Shown here piece after piece: positions 37,667-49,242 of a stretch of DNA of 60,929 nt. The notes beneath the pieces are model-generated. The model was not told the DNA's origin. It saw nothing but the letters and a program-made list of their open reading frames with translations, and searched no databases. This stretch comes from Mycobacterium sp. GA-1285 (lineage in GTDB: Bacteria > Actinomycetota > Actinomycetes > Mycobacteriales > Mycobacteriaceae). A program made the translations under genes and the position numbers. Position 1 is the stretch's first letter. Each line of letters opens with the position of its first letter. The stretch spans positions 1 through 60,929 of the forward strand of contig NZ_LQIS01000019.1 in assembly GCF_001499905.1 (NCBI RefSeq). Reading direction: 5' to 3'.

Positions 37667-39169
37667 CTAGCTGCAGGCCGCCAAGACCAGCTCGCGCACG
37701 CGTGACGCGTCGGCCTGACCCTTGGTGGCCTTCATGACGGCGCCGACGATCGCACCCGCGGCCTGCACCTTGCCGCCCCGGATCTTCTCGACGATGCCGG
37801 GATTGGCCGCGAGCGCCTCGTCGACGGCGGCCTGCAACGCCGAATCGTCGCGCACGACCTCCAGTCCGCGGTCCTTCATCACCTGCTCGGGCTCGCCCTC
37901 GCCGGCGAGCACACCCTCGACGACCTGACGCGCCAGCTTGTTCGACAGCTTGCCCTCGTCGACGAGCTTGACGACCGCGGCCACCTGTGCGGGCGTGATC
38001 GGAAGTGCGTCGAGTTCCACTCCGGCTTCGTTGGCCTTCTGCACCAGGAAATTTCCCCACCACGCCCGGGCCGCGTCGCTGGACGCGCCCTGTTCGACGG
38101 TGGCCGCGATCAGATCGAGCGCACCGATGTTGACGAGGTCCCGCATGACCTCATCGGAGATCCCCCAGTCGTCTTGAATCTTCTTGCGCAGCACCCACGG
38201 AAGCTCGGGGATCGTGGCACGCAACCGCTCGATCCACTCCGCATCGGGAGCTACCGGTTCGAGGTCGGGCTCGGGGAAATACCGATAGTCCTCGGCGGTT
38301 TCCTTGCTGCGCCCCGGTGAGGTGTGCCCGTCCTCGTGAAAGTGCCTGGTCTCCTGGGTGATTCGACCTCCGGACTCGAGAACCGCTGCCTGGCGGCGCA
38401 TCTCGTATCGGACGGCGACTTCGACGCTCTTGAGCGAGTTGACGTTCTTGGTTTCGGTTCGCGTGCCGAATTCCTTCTGCCCTATCGGTTTGAGCGACAC
38501 GTTGGAGTCACAACGCATCGAGCCCTGGTCCATGCGGACATCAGAGACGCCGAGACCGCGTAATAGATCCCGCAGCGCCGTCACGTAGGCGCGCGCGATC
38601 TCGGGGGCGCGCTCACCGGCGCCCTCGATGGGCTTGGTGACGATCTCGATCAGCGGCACACCCGAACGGTTGTAGTCGATCAGCGAGGTCGTCGCGCCCT
38701 CGATGCGACCCGTCTCACTACCCAGATGGGTCAGTTTGCCGGTGTCCTCCTCCATGTGCGCGCGCTCGATCTCGACGCGCCAGGTCGAACCGTCGTCGAG
38801 CGGCACGTCGAGATGGCCGTTGATCGCGATCGGCTCGTCGTACTGCGAGATCTGGTAGTTCTTCGGCATGTCCGGATAGAAGTAGTTCTTCCGCGCGAAT
38901 CGGCACCACGGCACGATCTCGCAGTTCAGCGCGAGCCCGATCCGGATCGCCGACTCGACGGCCTTCTGGTTGAGCACCGGCAGCGACCCGGGCAGACCCA
39001 GGCAGACGGGACACACCTGGGTGTTGGGTTCGGCGCCGAACCTGTTGGCGCAGCCACAGAACATCTTGGTCGCGGTGGACAACTCGACGTGGACTTCCAG
39101 GCCGAGCACGGGCTCGTAGCGCGGAACGACGTCGGCGTAATCCAGCAGGTCGGCGGTCGCAGCAGTCAT
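37667..39169 (-). CDS. gatB: Glu-tRNA(Gln) amidotransferase subunit B
   Basis: GatB binds mischarged Glu-tRNA-Gln (and Asp-tRNA-Asn) and activates it for amidation by ammonia from GatA. The 500 residues start with [21 protein letters not shown]. They contain zinc-type cysteines (CGC and CPVCLG), [20 protein letters not shown], and a C-terminal YqeY-like tail domain. Homologue of Rv3009c. It lies 23 bases after pfkA. The other subunits, GatA and GatC, are upstream on the same strand, so gatC-gatA-pfkA-gatB may be one transcript. Confidence 0.97.
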   Translation of the reverse strand: MTAATADLLDYADVVPRYEPVLGLEVHVELSTATKMFCGCANRFGAEPNTQVCPVCLGLPGSLPVLNQKAVESAIRIGLALNCEIVPWCRFARKNYFYPDMPKNYQISQYDEPIAINGHLDVPLDDGSTWRVEIERAHMEEDTGKLTHLGSETGRIEGATTSLIDYNRSGVPLIEIVTKPIEGAGERAPEIARAYVTALRDLLRGLGVSDVRMDQGSMRCDSNVSLKPIGQKEFGTRTETKNVNSLKSVEVAVRYEMRRQAAVLESGGRITQETRHFHEDGHTSPGRSKETAEDYRYFPEPDLEPVAPDAEWIERLRATIPELPWVLRKKIQDDWGISDEVMRDLVNIGALDLIAATVEQGASSDAARAWWGNFLVQKANEAGVELDALPITPAQVAAVVKLVDEGKLSNKLARQVVEGVLAGEGEPEQVMKDRGLEVVRDDSALQAAVDEALAANPGIVEKIRGGKVQAAGAIVGAVMKATKGQADASRVRELVLAACS

Positions 39170-39192
39170 GACCCCGATCCTAGTGAGCGGGC

Positions 39193-40224
39193 TCAGCCGA
39201 AGAACTCCGCGGCGTCGTCGTACCGGCTCTGCGGGACCAGCTTCAGCTGGCGGGTGGCGTCGGCCAGCGAGACGCGGCCGATCTCCTGGCCGCGCAGCGA
39301 CACCATCATCCCGTACTCGCCCGCGTGCGCGGCGTCGGCGGCGTTGACGCCGAAGCGGGTGGCCAGCACGCGGTCGAACGGCGTCGGCGTGCCGCCGCGC
39401 TGTATGTGACCGAGAACCGTTACGCGCACTTCTTTGTTGATCCGCTTCTCGACCTCGAGGGCGAGCTGCTGCGCGACACCGGTGAAGCGCTCGTGGCCGA
39501 ACTCGTCGAGTCCGCCCTGGCGCAGTTGCATCGACCCCGCCGCGGGCTTCGCGCCTTCTGCCACCACGCAGATGAAATGCGAATCGCCACGCACGAAACG
39601 TTGCTTGATCAGTCGGCAGACCTCTTCGACGTCGAAGGGCTGTTCGGGGATGAGGGTCATGTGCGCACCGGAGGCCAGTCCGGCGTTCAGCGCGATCCAG
39701 CCCGCGTGGCGGCCCATCACCTCGACGAGCATCACGCGCTGATGCGACTCCGCCGTGCTGTGCAACCGGTCGATGGCCTCGCTCGCCACCCCGAGCGCGG
39801 TGTCATGCCCGAACGTCAGGTCGGTGCAGTCGATGTCGTTGTCGATGGTCTTCGGCACGCCGACAACCGGGACGTTCTCCTCCGAGAGCCAGTGTGCCGC
39901 GGTGAGCGTGCCCTCCCCGCCGATCGGGATCAGCACGTCGATGCCGTTGTCGTCGAGCGTCTGCTTGATCTGTTCCAGCCCGGCGCGCAATTTCTCCGGA
40001 TGCACCCGCGCCGTGCCGAGCATGGTGCCGCCCTTGGCCAGCAGCCGGTCGTTGCGGTCGTCGTTGGCCAGTTGTATGCGACGGTTCTCCAGCAGGCCGC
40101 GCCAGCCGTCCTGGAATCCGACGACCGACGAGCCGTAGCGCACGTCGCACGTGCGCACCACGGCCCGGATCACCGCGTTCAATCCGGGACAGTCGCCGCC
40201 ACCGGTCAGCACTCCGATCCGCAT
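39193..40224 (-). CDS. pfkA: 6-phosphofructokinase
   Basis: PfkA phosphorylates fructose-6-phosphate in glycolysis. The 343-residue enzyme has [17 protein letters not shown] at the N-terminus, [23 protein letters not shown] and [15 protein letters not shown]. The glycine after GGE in GGEGT favours ATP over pyrophosphate as donor, while the lysine in PKTIDND is shared with PPi-using enzymes. Actinobacterial ATP enzymes of this mixed type are known. Homologue of Rv3010c, again set between gatA and gatB as in M. tuberculosis. Confidence 0.94.
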   Translation of the reverse strand: MRIGVLTGGGDCPGLNAVIRAVVRTCDVRYGSSVVGFQDGWRGLLENRRIQLANDDRNDRLLAKGGTMLGTARVHPEKLRAGLEQIKQTLDDNGIDVLIPIGGEGTLTAAHWLSEENVPVVGVPKTIDNDIDCTDLTFGHDTALGVASEAIDRLHSTAESHQRVMLVEVMGRHAGWIALNAGLASGAHMTLIPEQPFDVEEVCRLIKQRFVRGDSHFICVVAEGAKPAAGSMQLRQGGLDEFGHERFTGVAQQLALEVEKRINKEVRVTVLGHIQRGGTPTPFDRVLATRFGVNAADAAHAGEYGMMVSLRGQEIGRVSLADATRQLKLVPQSRYDDAAEFFG

Positions 40225-40314
40225 GGCTACATCCTCCCCGAGATCCTCCCCGAGTGCGCCGGTGTTTGCGTCCTCTGTATGCGTTTGCGTCCGACAAACG
40301 CGCGCTCGAGGCGC

Positions 40315-41796
40315 CTAAACCGCGGTCGGTAGCGGTCCGCGTGCCGCTTCGTAGGCCGCACCGACCCGGTACAACCGGTCGTCGGCCAGGGCGGGCGCCA
40401 TGATCTGCAGTCCGACGGGCAGCTCGTCGTCGGGTGACGGAACCGAAGGCACCGACATTCCGCAGTGTCCCGCGAGGTTCACCGGCAGCGTGCACAGGTC
40501 GGTCAGGTACATCGCCAACGGGTCGTCGACCTTCTCCCCCAACGGAAATGCCGTGGTCGGTGTCGTCGGGGAGATCAACACGTCGACCCTCTTGTACGCC
40601 TCGTCGAGGTCGCGCGCGATCAGCGTGCGTACCTTCTGCGCCTGGTTGTAATACGCGTCGTAATAGCCTGCCGACAACGCATATGTGCCAATCATCATGC
40701 GGCGCTTGACTTCAGGACCAAATCCCGCAGCGCGCGTCAACGCCATGACTTCCTCGGCGCTGTGCGTGCCGTCGTCGCCGACGCGCATCCCGAAGCGCAT
40801 TGCGTCGAACCGCGCGAGGTTGCTGGAGACCTCGGACGGAAGGATCAGGTAGTAGGTGGACAGCGAATAGTCGAGATGCGGGCAGTCCACCTCGCTGAGC
40901 TCGGCGCCCAGCGCGGTCAGCTGTTCGACGGCGGCGTTGAACGACTCCAGCACGCCGGGCTGGTATCCGTCGCCGCGTAATTGCTTCACCACGCCGATCC
41001 GCATGCCCGCCAGGTCGCCGGCCGCCCCGGCTCGCGCGGCACCGACAACGTCGGGCACCGCCGCGTCGACCGACGTGGAATCCTTCGCGTCGTGCCCGGC
41101 GATCACCTGGTGCAGAAGGGCGGTGTCAAGGACGGTGCGTGCGCACGGACCGCCCTGATCCAGCGACGACGCGCAGGCGACGAGCCCGTAGCGCGACACG
41201 GTTCCGTACGTCGGTTTCACGCCGACCGTCGCCGTCAACGCGGCTGGCTGGCGGATCGAGCCACCGGTGTCGGTACCGATCGCCAACGGCGCCTGGAACG
41301 CGGCCAGCGCCGCCGCGCTGCCGCCGCCAGACCCGCCGGGAACGCGCTCGACATCCCAGGGGTTGCGGGTGGGCCCGAAGGCGGAGTTCTCGGTAGACGA
41401 ACCCATCGCGAACTCGTCCAAGTTGGTCTTGCCGAGGATCGGCAGGCCCGCCGCACGCAACCGCAAGGTGACGGTCGCGTCGTATGGCGATGTCCAGCCC
41501 TCGAGGATCTTCGATCCACAGGTGGTCGGCATGTCGGTGGTGGTGAACACGTCCTTGAGCGCCACCGGCACCCCCGCCAGCGGCGAGGGCAGATCTTCTC
41601 CGGTGGCGACGGCCGCGTCGACGCGTGCCGCTGCTGCCAGCGCTCGATTCTCCGCGACGTGCAGGAACGCGTGATAGCGGTCGTCGGTCGTCGCGATCTG
41701 GTCCAGGTGCGCCCTGGTGACCTCGGTCGACGACACCTCCTTGGCGGCGATCTTCTCCCCGAGCGTCGCCGCGTCCATCCTGACGAGGTCGGTCAC
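40315..41796 (-). CDS. gatA: Glu-tRNA(Gln) amidotransferase subunit A
   Basis: GatA is the amidase subunit that releases ammonia from glutamine for GatB. The 493 residues show the Ser-cisSer-Lys triad: Lys in [23 protein letters not shown] and the nucleophile in [12 protein letters not shown]. The GTG at 41796 overlaps the gatC stop by four bases (GTGA) and has GGGGGAGG just upstream, so the two are coupled. Earlier in-frame codons belong to gatC in another frame. Homologue of Rv3011c. Confidence 0.97.
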   Translation of the reverse strand: MTDLVRMDAATLGEKIAAKEVSSTEVTRAHLDQIATTDDRYHAFLHVAENRALAAAARVDAAVATGEDLPSPLAGVPVALKDVFTTTDMPTTCGSKILEGWTSPYDATVTLRLRAAGLPILGKTNLDEFAMGSSTENSAFGPTRNPWDVERVPGGSGGGSAAALAAFQAPLAIGTDTGGSIRQPAALTATVGVKPTYGTVSRYGLVACASSLDQGGPCARTVLDTALLHQVIAGHDAKDSTSVDAAVPDVVGAARAGAAGDLAGMRIGVVKQLRGDGYQPGVLESFNAAVEQLTALGAELSEVDCPHLDYSLSTYYLILPSEVSSNLARFDAMRFGMRVGDDGTHSAEEVMALTRAAGFGPEVKRRMMIGTYALSAGYYDAYYNQAQKVRTLIARDLDEAYKRVDVLISPTTPTTAFPLGEKVDDPLAMYLTDLCTLPVNLAGHCGMSVPSVPSPDDELPVGLQIMAPALADDRLYRVGAAYEAARGPLPTAV

Positions 41797-42092
41797 TGCG
41801 CCTCCCCCAGGATTCGCGGGACCGCGAACCGGCCCTCGGCCGCCTTGGGCGCCTGATCCAGCGCCTCCTGCTGCGTCAGGCACGGCTCCACCACGTCGGG
41901 CCGGAACACGTTGACCTCAGTGAGGGGATTGCCGGTCGGCTTGACCCCTTCGACGTCGACGGACTGGATCTGACTGACGTGACCGAGGATGACGTCCAGC
42001 TGTCCGGCGTAGTGGTCAAGCTCGTCTTCGCTCAGCGCGAGGCGGACCAGACGCGCCAGGTGAGCCACCTCGTCTCGGGAGATCTGCGACAC
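41793..42092 (-). CDS. gatC: Glu-tRNA(Gln) amidotransferase subunit C
   Basis: GatC is the small 99-residue belt protein that holds GatA and GatB together. It shows [17 protein letters not shown], then [36 protein letters not shown] and the end [11 protein letters not shown]. The GTG at 42092 gives the usual start, VSQISRDEV; a TTG three codons earlier is less likely. It heads gatC-gatA-pfkA-gatB and is divergent from the ACT-domain gene. Homologue of Rv3012c. Confidence 0.95.
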   Translation of the reverse strand: MSQISRDEVAHLARLVRLALSEDELDHYAGQLDVILGHVSQIQSVDVEGVKPTGNPLTEVNVFRPDVVEPCLTQQEALDQAPKAAEGRFAVPRILGEAQ

Positions 42093-42172
42093 GACAAGCA
42101 AGCCTAGTCACCGCCGTCGCGGCCGCCGAAGCCGGAATGCCTGCCCTCCCGTCCTGTGCGACAGTGTTGCGC

Positions 42173-42829
42173 GTGCCTACGTACCTGCTGCGGATCCAGC
42201 TCGAGGACCGACCCGGCAGCCTCGGCTCGCTCGCCGTGGCGCTCGGGTCGGTGGGCGCCGACATTCTGTCGCTCGACGTGGTCGAACGATCGGCGGGCTA
42301 TGCGGTCGACGACCTCGTGGTCGAGCTCCCCCCCGGCGCCATGCCGGACATGCTGATCACCGCCGCCGAACAGCTCAACGGTGTCTACGTCGACTCCGTC
42401 CGGCCGCACACCGGCCTGCTCGAGGCGCATCGCGAACTCGAACTCATCGACCACATCGCCGCCGCCGACCGAAAGAACAAGTTGCAGGTCCTCGCCGACG
42501 AAGCGCCCCGCGTGTTGCGGGTGGGCTGGACCTCCGTGGTGCGCCTGACCGAGCGGGGAGCTGAGCGTGTCGTCGGCAGCTCCGGTGCGCCCGAGACACA
42601 GCCGACCGAGATCCCGTGGCTGCCGCTCGAGCACGCAAAAGCCCTCGACGGCGAGGCCGCCTGGGTGCCGCAGGTGTGGCGCGACATGGCGACCACCCTG
42701 GCCGCCGCCCCGCTCGGCGACCCGCGCACCGCGGTCGTGCTGGGACGGGCGGGCGGACCACAGTTTCGGCCGTCCGAGGTCGCCCGGTTGGGTTACCTCG
42801 CGGGGATCGTCGCAACGATTCTGCGCTGA
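42173..42829 (+). CDS. ACT-domain protein (Rv3013-like)
   Basis: The 218-residue protein begins with an ACT domain (TYLLRIQLEDRPGSLGSLAVALGSVGADIL), a module that usually binds amino acids. An undefined domain follows, with WTSVVRLTERGAERVVGSSGAP and a C-terminal PRTAVVLGRAGGPQFRPSEVARLG. The length equals Rv3013. No enzymatic motif is seen, so it is probably a regulator or sensor. The GTG at 42173 starts right at the ACT strand. The gene is divergent from gatC and convergent with the zinc-ribbon gene. Confidence 0.85.
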   Translation: MPTYLLRIQLEDRPGSLGSLAVALGSVGADILSLDVVERSAGYAVDDLVVELPPGAMPDMLITAAEQLNGVYVDSVRPHTGLLEAHRELELIDHIAAADRKNKLQVLADEAPRVLRVGWTSVVRLTERGAERVVGSSGAPETQPTEIPWLPLEHAKALDGEAAWVPQVWRDMATTLAAAPLGDPRTAVVLGRAGGPQFRPSEVARLGYLAGIVATILR

Positions 42830-42863
42830 CCGTTACAGGACGGTTGCGCGGGAAGACACCTCG

Positions 42864-43118
42864 TCAGCCGCCGGCCGGTACCGGCCAGCGGTCGTTGACG
42901 TCGGCGTTGGTGTCCTTGCGGGCACAGTGCGCGCAACAGAACATCGCCTCTTCGGTCTCGATGCCGTGACCGAGGATTCGGCAGCCGCAGTGCGCGCACT
43001 CCGGCGCGAGCTGCACCGCCGCGCACTCGACGCTGTCGAACGTCGCGCTGTGGCCGTCGGGCCACGTCACGGTGAACGCCTTGTCGTAGTCGTTGCCACA
43101 GGTATCGCAGATCGCCAT
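42864..43118 (-). CDS. Small cysteine-rich zinc-ribbon protein
   Basis: This 84-residue protein has cysteine pairs in CDTCGN (N-terminus), the VECAAV and CAHCGC region, and CCAHCAR, enough for two zinc sites. The first segment (CDTCGNDYDKAFTVTW) is typical of small actinobacterial zinc-ribbon proteins of unknown role. The ATG at 43118 follows AAGGAG at the best spacing. It lies between ligA and the ACT gene, on the ligA strand but 82 bases after the ligA stop. A role cannot be assigned. Confidence 0.7.
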   Translation of the reverse strand: MAICDTCGNDYDKAFTVTWPDGHSATFDSVECAAVQLAPECAHCGCRILGHGIETEEAMFCCAHCARKDTNADVNDRWPVPAGG

Positions 43119-43200
43119 CACAACTCCTTGTCGATTCGCCCAATCGAGTGCCCCGAGGAGGGGGTGGACAAACGCGGCAGCGTTCAGAACGAGCAGCGAC

Positions 43201-45321
<2,121 letters not shown>

Positions 45322-45364
45322 CTAACCGAGCGGCCCGACAGCACCGCACCGTTACCCTGGCCCC

Positions 45365-45769
45365 ATGCCGCATCCGATCATGTTCCGCGACGACGACCCG
45401 GTGCTGGCCCGGGTACGGACGGTGGCATTGGCGTTTCCCGAGGCTTATGAAAAGGTTTCGCACGGACGGCCCGCCTTCTTCGTCGCCAAGATGTTCGCCA
45501 TGTACGGCGGCAGCGTGAAACCGCCGAACAAGGGCGACTACATCCAGTACCCGCAGTCGATCCTGGTCAAGGTCGACGACAGTGAACGACAGGCGCTGCA
45601 GCAGGACGCCCGGTTCTTTTCGCCTGCCTACCTCGGACCCTCGGGGTGGCTCGGGCTCGACCTGTCGGCTCGCGAGAACATCGACTGGGATGAGGTGCGG
45701 GAGCTGATCGATGCGTCGTTTCGGTTGACCGCGCCCAGGAAACTCGTCAAACAGCTCGACGACGTGTGA
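45365..45769 (+). CDS. MmcQ/YjbR family protein
   Basis: The 134-residue protein matches the MmcQ/YjbR fold, a double-wing-like domain often predicted to bind nucleic acid. It shows VALAFPEAYEKVSHGRPAFFV, KVDDSERQALQQDARFFSPAYLGPSGWLGL-type sequence and ENIDWDEVRELIDASFRLTAPRKL. Molecular function is unknown. It is divergent from ligA (52 bases) and lies upstream of the acyl-CoA synthetase gene by 38 bases on the same strand, so both could share a transcript. Confidence 0.85.
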   Translation: MPHPIMFRDDDPVLARVRTVALAFPEAYEKVSHGRPAFFVAKMFAMYGGSVKPPNKGDYIQYPQSILVKVDDSERQALQQDARFFSPAYLGPSGWLGLDLSARENIDWDEVRELIDASFRLTAPRKLVKQLDDV

Positions 45770-45807
45770 ACAGGTAGGCGACAGACCATGATTCGATCGG
45801 AGACGCC

Positions 45808-47412
45808 ATGAGTTTCGCGAGCCCCTTCCCCGAAGTCGACATCCCGTCCACCAGCATCTACGACTACCTGTTCGGTGGTATCGCCGAAGCCGACCTCGAC
45901 CGCGTCGCACTCGTCGACGCGAAGTCCGGGCGGGAGACGACCTACCGCGAGACGATCGCGCGCATCGACGCGTTCGCGGGCGCGCTTGCCGGGCGCGGCA
46001 TCGGGGTCGGCGATGTGGTCGGCTTGCTCGCGCCGAACAGCTCGGGGTTCGCCGTCGCATTCCACGGCATCCTGCGTGCGGGCGCGACTGCCACCACCAT
46101 CAACGCGCTGTTCACCGCCAAGGACATCGCCAAACAGTTGACCGACTCGAACGCCAAGATGCTCGTGACGGTCTCGCCGCTGCTGGCGCACGCCGAAGAA
46201 GCGGCCGCAGCCGTCGGCATTCCCGACGACGGACTCGTGGTGCTCGACGGACCCGGTCAGGCCGCCGACGGACATCTCAACGCCGACGACCTGATGGGCC
46301 CCGGCCATCCGGCGCCGGAGGTGAGCTTCGCGCCCTCGTCTCACGTGGCGGTGCTGCCGTACAGCTCGGGTACGACCGCAAACCCGAAGGGCGTCATGCT
46401 CACCCACCGCAACCTGGTGGCCAACGTCGCCCAGATCCGCCCGCTGCACGGCATGGTCGCCGACGACACCGTGCTGGCCGTCCTCCCGTTCTTCCACATC
46501 TACGGGATGACCGTGCTGCTCAACGCGGCGCTGCACGCCCGGGCCCGATTGGTCATCATGCCGAGCTTCGATCTCGGCGACTTCCTGGGCAATATCCAGA
46601 ATCACGCCTGCACCATCGCGTTCATCGCGCCGCCCGTCGCCGTCGCGCTGGCCAAGCATCCGCTGGTCGACGAGTACGACTTGTCGTCGTTGAATGTCGT
46701 GATGTCGGGCGCTGCCCCGTTGGACGCCGACCTCGGCCACGCCGTCGCCGAGCGTCTGGGGTGCCGCGTGGTCCAGGGTTACGGCATGAGCGAGCTCAGC
46801 CCGGTCAGCCACATCACGCCGTTCGACGGCGGTCAACAGGAGATGAACATGGTGGCCCCGCTCAGCTCGGTCGGCTGGACGGTGTCGAACGCCGCGTCGA
46901 AGATCATCGACCCAGAGACCGGTGACGAGATCGACCCGCCGACAGAGGGTCTCAGCGAAACCGGCGAACTGTTGTTCAAAGGCCCCAACGTGATGGCGGG
47001 CTACCTCGGCAACGAGAAGGCCACGAGGGAAACGATCGACGACCAAGGATGGTTGCACACCGGCGACCTCGCACAGGTCGACGCCAACGGCTGTGTCTAC
47101 ATCGTCGACCGGCTCAAGGAGCTGATCAAATACAAGGGTTATCAGGTGCCGCCGGCCGAACTGGAGGCCGTCCTGCTGAGCCATCCCGACATCGCCGACG
47201 CGGCCGTAATCGGAGTCGTCGACGCCGAAGGCGAAGAGGTGCCGAAAGCGTTCGTGGTCAAGCGATCCGGAGCCGAGTTGACCGAGCAGCAGGTGATCGA
47301 ATTCGTCGCCGGCGAGGTGGCGCCCTACAAGAAGGTCCGCCAGGTGGCGTTCATCGACGCGGTACCGAAGTCGGCGTCCGGCAAGATCCTGCGCAAGGAT
47401 CTGCGCGGCTGA
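45808..47412 (+). CDS. Acyl-CoA synthetase, 4-coumarate:CoA ligase-like
   Basis: The 534-residue enzyme belongs to the ANL adenylate-forming family. It carries the P-loop YSSGTTANPKGVMLTHRN, LPFFHIYGMTVLLN, MSGAAPLD, YGMSELSPVSH, the TGD motif in GWLHTGDLAQVDANG, YKGYQVPPAELE and the catalytic lysine in PKSASGKILRKDL. It activates a carboxylic acid as acyl-AMP and then acyl-CoA. The signatures are closest to 4-coumarate:CoA ligases, but in mycobacteria such proteins (FadD group) more often use fatty or steroid-derived acids. The substrate is not predictable here. It is convergent with the proline-rich exported protein gene. Confidence 0.9.
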   Translation: MSFASPFPEVDIPSTSIYDYLFGGIAEADLDRVALVDAKSGRETTYRETIARIDAFAGALAGRGIGVGDVVGLLAPNSSGFAVAFHGILRAGATATTINALFTAKDIAKQLTDSNAKMLVTVSPLLAHAEEAAAAVGIPDDGLVVLDGPGQAADGHLNADDLMGPGHPAPEVSFAPSSHVAVLPYSSGTTANPKGVMLTHRNLVANVAQIRPLHGMVADDTVLAVLPFFHIYGMTVLLNAALHARARLVIMPSFDLGDFLGNIQNHACTIAFIAPPVAVALAKHPLVDEYDLSSLNVVMSGAAPLDADLGHAVAERLGCRVVQGYGMSELSPVSHITPFDGGQQEMNMVAPLSSVGWTVSNAASKIIDPETGDEIDPPTEGLSETGELLFKGPNVMAGYLGNEKATRETIDDQGWLHTGDLAQVDANGCVYIVDRLKELIKYKGYQVPPAELEAVLLSHPDIADAAVIGVVDAEGEEVPKAFVVKRSGAELTEQQVIEFVAGEVAPYKKVRQVAFIDAVPKSASGKILRKDLRG

Positions 47413-48135
47413 TCAGGGCCGCCCAATCCGTTCGACGGCCTGCGCCGCACGCGCCTGCCGGTAGCCCAGCGCGGCGCCCGCGACGGGGATCAGAAGCAAC
47501 CCGGCCAGGCCCCACATCGGGTCGCTCGTCCCGGCCCCCGGCGCGACGACGAACTGGCGTACCACCGCCGACGGGGTGGCCTCCCAGTCGAGCGTCGCCG
47601 GCACGGGCGGTGCCGGGGAGAGCGGTGGCGGGGATAACGGCTGCTCAGACGCTTCGAACGCCAGAGGTGGTGGCTGCCAACCGGTTTCGGCTTCGGGATT
47701 GCGGCTCTCGGGCTCGCGCCCGTTGCCGAACATCACGTGAGGCGGCTCGAACGCGGGTGCCGGCGCACTCGCGGCACCGGATCCGCCGGAGGCGACCGGG
47801 TCGCTCGCCGACGCGGCGTTCACGGGCACTTCGACCGCGGGCGTCGCGGCGGTGACGGCCGGCCGGTTACTCGACGGCGGCTTCGCGAGGTCGTCGCGGC
47901 CTGACCCGACTCGCGACTCCGGACCGGTGCCCGGCCCGTCGATGCCCCCGGCCCGCTTGCTGCCGGTGGCGCGCTTGGCGTCGCCGCTGTCGTGGTTGCC
48001 GCCACGGTCTGCACTGTGTCCCCGGTCGGAGCCGCGCGAATCACCGGGGCGGGCTTGTGCGAGTGCCGCACCCGGTCCGGTCGCCAGGAGAACTACGGAC
48101 ACCACGCCGGCAGTTGCGGCGAGGCGCGGGTTCAT
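47413..48135 (-). CDS. Exported Pro/Ala-rich protein with C-terminal anchor
   Basis: I do not recognise the family. The ATG at 48135 gives a clear Sec signal peptide (VVSVVLLATGPGAALAQA, cleavage after ALA). A long low-complexity region rich in Ser, Gly, Asp and Pro follows, with PLSPPPLSPAPPVP. A C-terminal hydrophobic helix (MWGLAGLLLIPVAGAALGY) ends in an Arg-containing tail. It should be an envelope protein with a disordered extracytoplasmic part. 240 residues. It ends one base after the stop of the convergent acyl-CoA synthetase gene. Upstream, 48136-48273 holds no gene. Confidence 0.65.
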   Translation of the reverse strand: MNPRLAATAGVVSVVLLATGPGAALAQARPGDSRGSDRGHSADRGGNHDSGDAKRATGSKRAGGIDGPGTGPESRVGSGRDDLAKPPSSNRPAVTAATPAVEVPVNAASASDPVASGGSGAASAPAPAFEPPHVMFGNGREPESRNPEAETGWQPPPLAFEASEQPLSPPPLSPAPPVPATLDWEATPSAVVRQFVVAPGAGTSDPMWGLAGLLLIPVAGAALGYRQARAAQAVERIGRP

Positions 48136-48273
48136 CCGGACACCATATCCCTTCTCGGCATCCCTTCTCAGCAAAGGCGATCGACGCCGCCCGCGGAGCA
48201 TTCTCGCATGAGCGGGCGCGCAGTATGCGGTGTCCGGTAGGAACGCCGCAGATCGCTTCGGCGAGGCTTGTTC

Positions 48274-48606
48274 TCAGTGATCCTCGACGTGGGCCCGCAG
48301 CCGTTCGATGGCGCGGTCCCACCGTTGCGACAGCTTCTCCAGGTACTCGCCGGCCTCCGCGAGGGGCGCAGGCTGCATCCGCCAGATGCGTTCACGGCCG
48401 CTGCGCCGGCTGCTCACCAGGCCCGCCGACTCCAACAGCAGCAGATGTTTGGTCGTTGCCTGCCGGCTGACCGGTATCACCTCAGCGACTTCGCTGGTCG
48501 AGCATGGCCCGCCGTCGCACAGTCTGGTGACGATGCGCAGGCGGTTCGGATCTCCCAGGGCGTTGAACAACGACGACACCGGCGCTTCGGCCGTCGATGT
48601 GCTCAC
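48274..48606 (-). CDS. ArsR-family repressor
   Basis: The 110-residue winged-helix protein has LFNALGDPNRLRIVTRLCDGG, SEVAEVIPVSRQATTKHLLLLESAGLVSSRRSGRERIW in two parts, and a helical C-terminus for dimers. No metal-binding cysteine pair (ELCVCD type) is present, so it is probably not a metal sensor. The GTG at 48606 overlaps the SRPBCC gene stop by four bases. Regulators of this group usually repress their own operon together with an AHSA1-type partner. Two matching palindromes flank the operon promoter (see the site entries). Confidence 0.88.
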   Translation of the reverse strand: MSTSTAEAPVSSLFNALGDPNRLRIVTRLCDGGPCSTSEVAEVIPVSRQATTKHLLLLESAGLVSSRRSGRERIWRMQPAPLAEAGEYLEKLSQRWDRAIERLRAHVEDH

Positions 48607-49097
48607 ACCGCCTCGCTGACTGCGAGGTACTTGCGCACCAGTTCGGTCTGCGTGGCCCAACCCTGTTCGTTGCCCTCGAACGCCGATGTCCGACGGTGTG
48701 GGGGAAGCGCGTCGAATCCGGACTCGACGATGCGCAGCAGCACACCTTCGGCGACCTCTTCGAGCGTGAACTCGACCAAGGTGGTCGGTTCGTCGGCGGC
48801 ATCGACGCCTTCTTCGATTCCGTAGGGACGCCAGCGGAACGCCAGCCGTCGTTGCGGTTCGACCGCCTCGATATGCCACGCATCCGCCGTGCCGGCATAC
48901 GGTTCCTGTTGCTTGGCCACGTCGGCGTCGACCGCCGTCGGCGTCATGACACCGGTGATCGAGGTACCGGCGACAAACGGCCCGTCGAACCGCACCCCGA
49001 ACCACTGTCCGAACTCGTCGGCGTCGCTGATCGCCCGCCACACGCGTTCCAGCGGCGCCCTCAGCACCACTTCCTTCTCGATACGATCCGTACTCAT
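48603..49097 (-). CDS. SRPBCC (AHSA1-type) ligand-binding protein
   Basis: The 164-residue protein has the START/Bet v1-like fold of the AHSA1 family: IEKEVVLRAPLERVWRAISDADEFGQWFGV, FRWRPYG and a C-terminal EGNEQGWATQTELVRKYL. These proteins have a deep hydrophobic pocket and often pair with ArsR repressors; the ligand is unknown. The ATG at 49097 follows AGGAGG six bases away, inside operator palindrome O1. It is the first gene of the two-gene operon. Confidence 0.85.
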   Translation of the reverse strand: MSTDRIEKEVVLRAPLERVWRAISDADEFGQWFGVRFDGPFVAGTSITGVMTPTAVDADVAKQQEPYAGTADAWHIEAVEPQRRLAFRWRPYGIEEGVDAADEPTTLVEFTLEEVAEGVLLRIVESGFDALPPHRRTSAFEGNEQGWATQTELVRKYLAVSEAV

Positions 49098-49099
49098 AT

Positions 49100-49115
49100 G
49101 CAACCTCCTGGTTGC
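49100..49115. promoter_or_regulatory. ArsR operator O1
   Basis: GCAACC-TCCT-GGTTGC is a perfect 6-4-6 palindrome overlapping the ribosome-binding site of the SRPBCC gene. Near-identical to O2 46 bases away. Confidence 0.75.
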
Positions 49116-49120
49116 GCCTC

Positions 49121-49149
49121 AATGTAGCGCGTGCACCCTTTTAACGCAA
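49121..49149 (-). promoter_or_regulatory. Promoter of the SRPBCC-arsR operon
   Basis: On the minus strand TTGCGT (49144-49149) and TACATT (49121-49126) are 17 bases apart. The -35 box overlaps operator O2 and the start region leads into O1, so a bound repressor would block the promoter. Confidence 0.7.
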
Positions 49150-49161
49150 CCTTTTGGTTGC
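49146..49161. promoter_or_regulatory. ArsR operator O2
   Basis: GCAACC-TTTT-GGTTGC is a perfect 6-4-6 palindrome with the same arms as O1. It overlaps the -35 box of the operon promoter. Confidence 0.75.
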
Positions 49162-49242
49162 TCTTCCAGTGTATACGCCGAATTCGTCTGCGCGGTATCG
49201 GTTTTCGGCCGGCCACGACTCCGACGCGGACTCCGTCGGCGG

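Noticed and set aside
39193..40224. Pyrophosphate-dependent phosphofructokinase because of PKTIDND
   Set aside because: The glycine in GGEGT, the main donor determinant, is of the ATP type. Mixed enzymes in actinobacteria use ATP.
47049..47855. Arg-rich frame running out of the acyl-CoA synthetase gene into the next gene
   Set aside because: It is an off-frame reading with no start site and no domain pattern.
48274..48606. Metal-sensing ArsR/SmtB repressor
   Set aside because: The cysteine motif of helix 3 is absent, and the partner is an SRPBCC protein rather than a metal pump.
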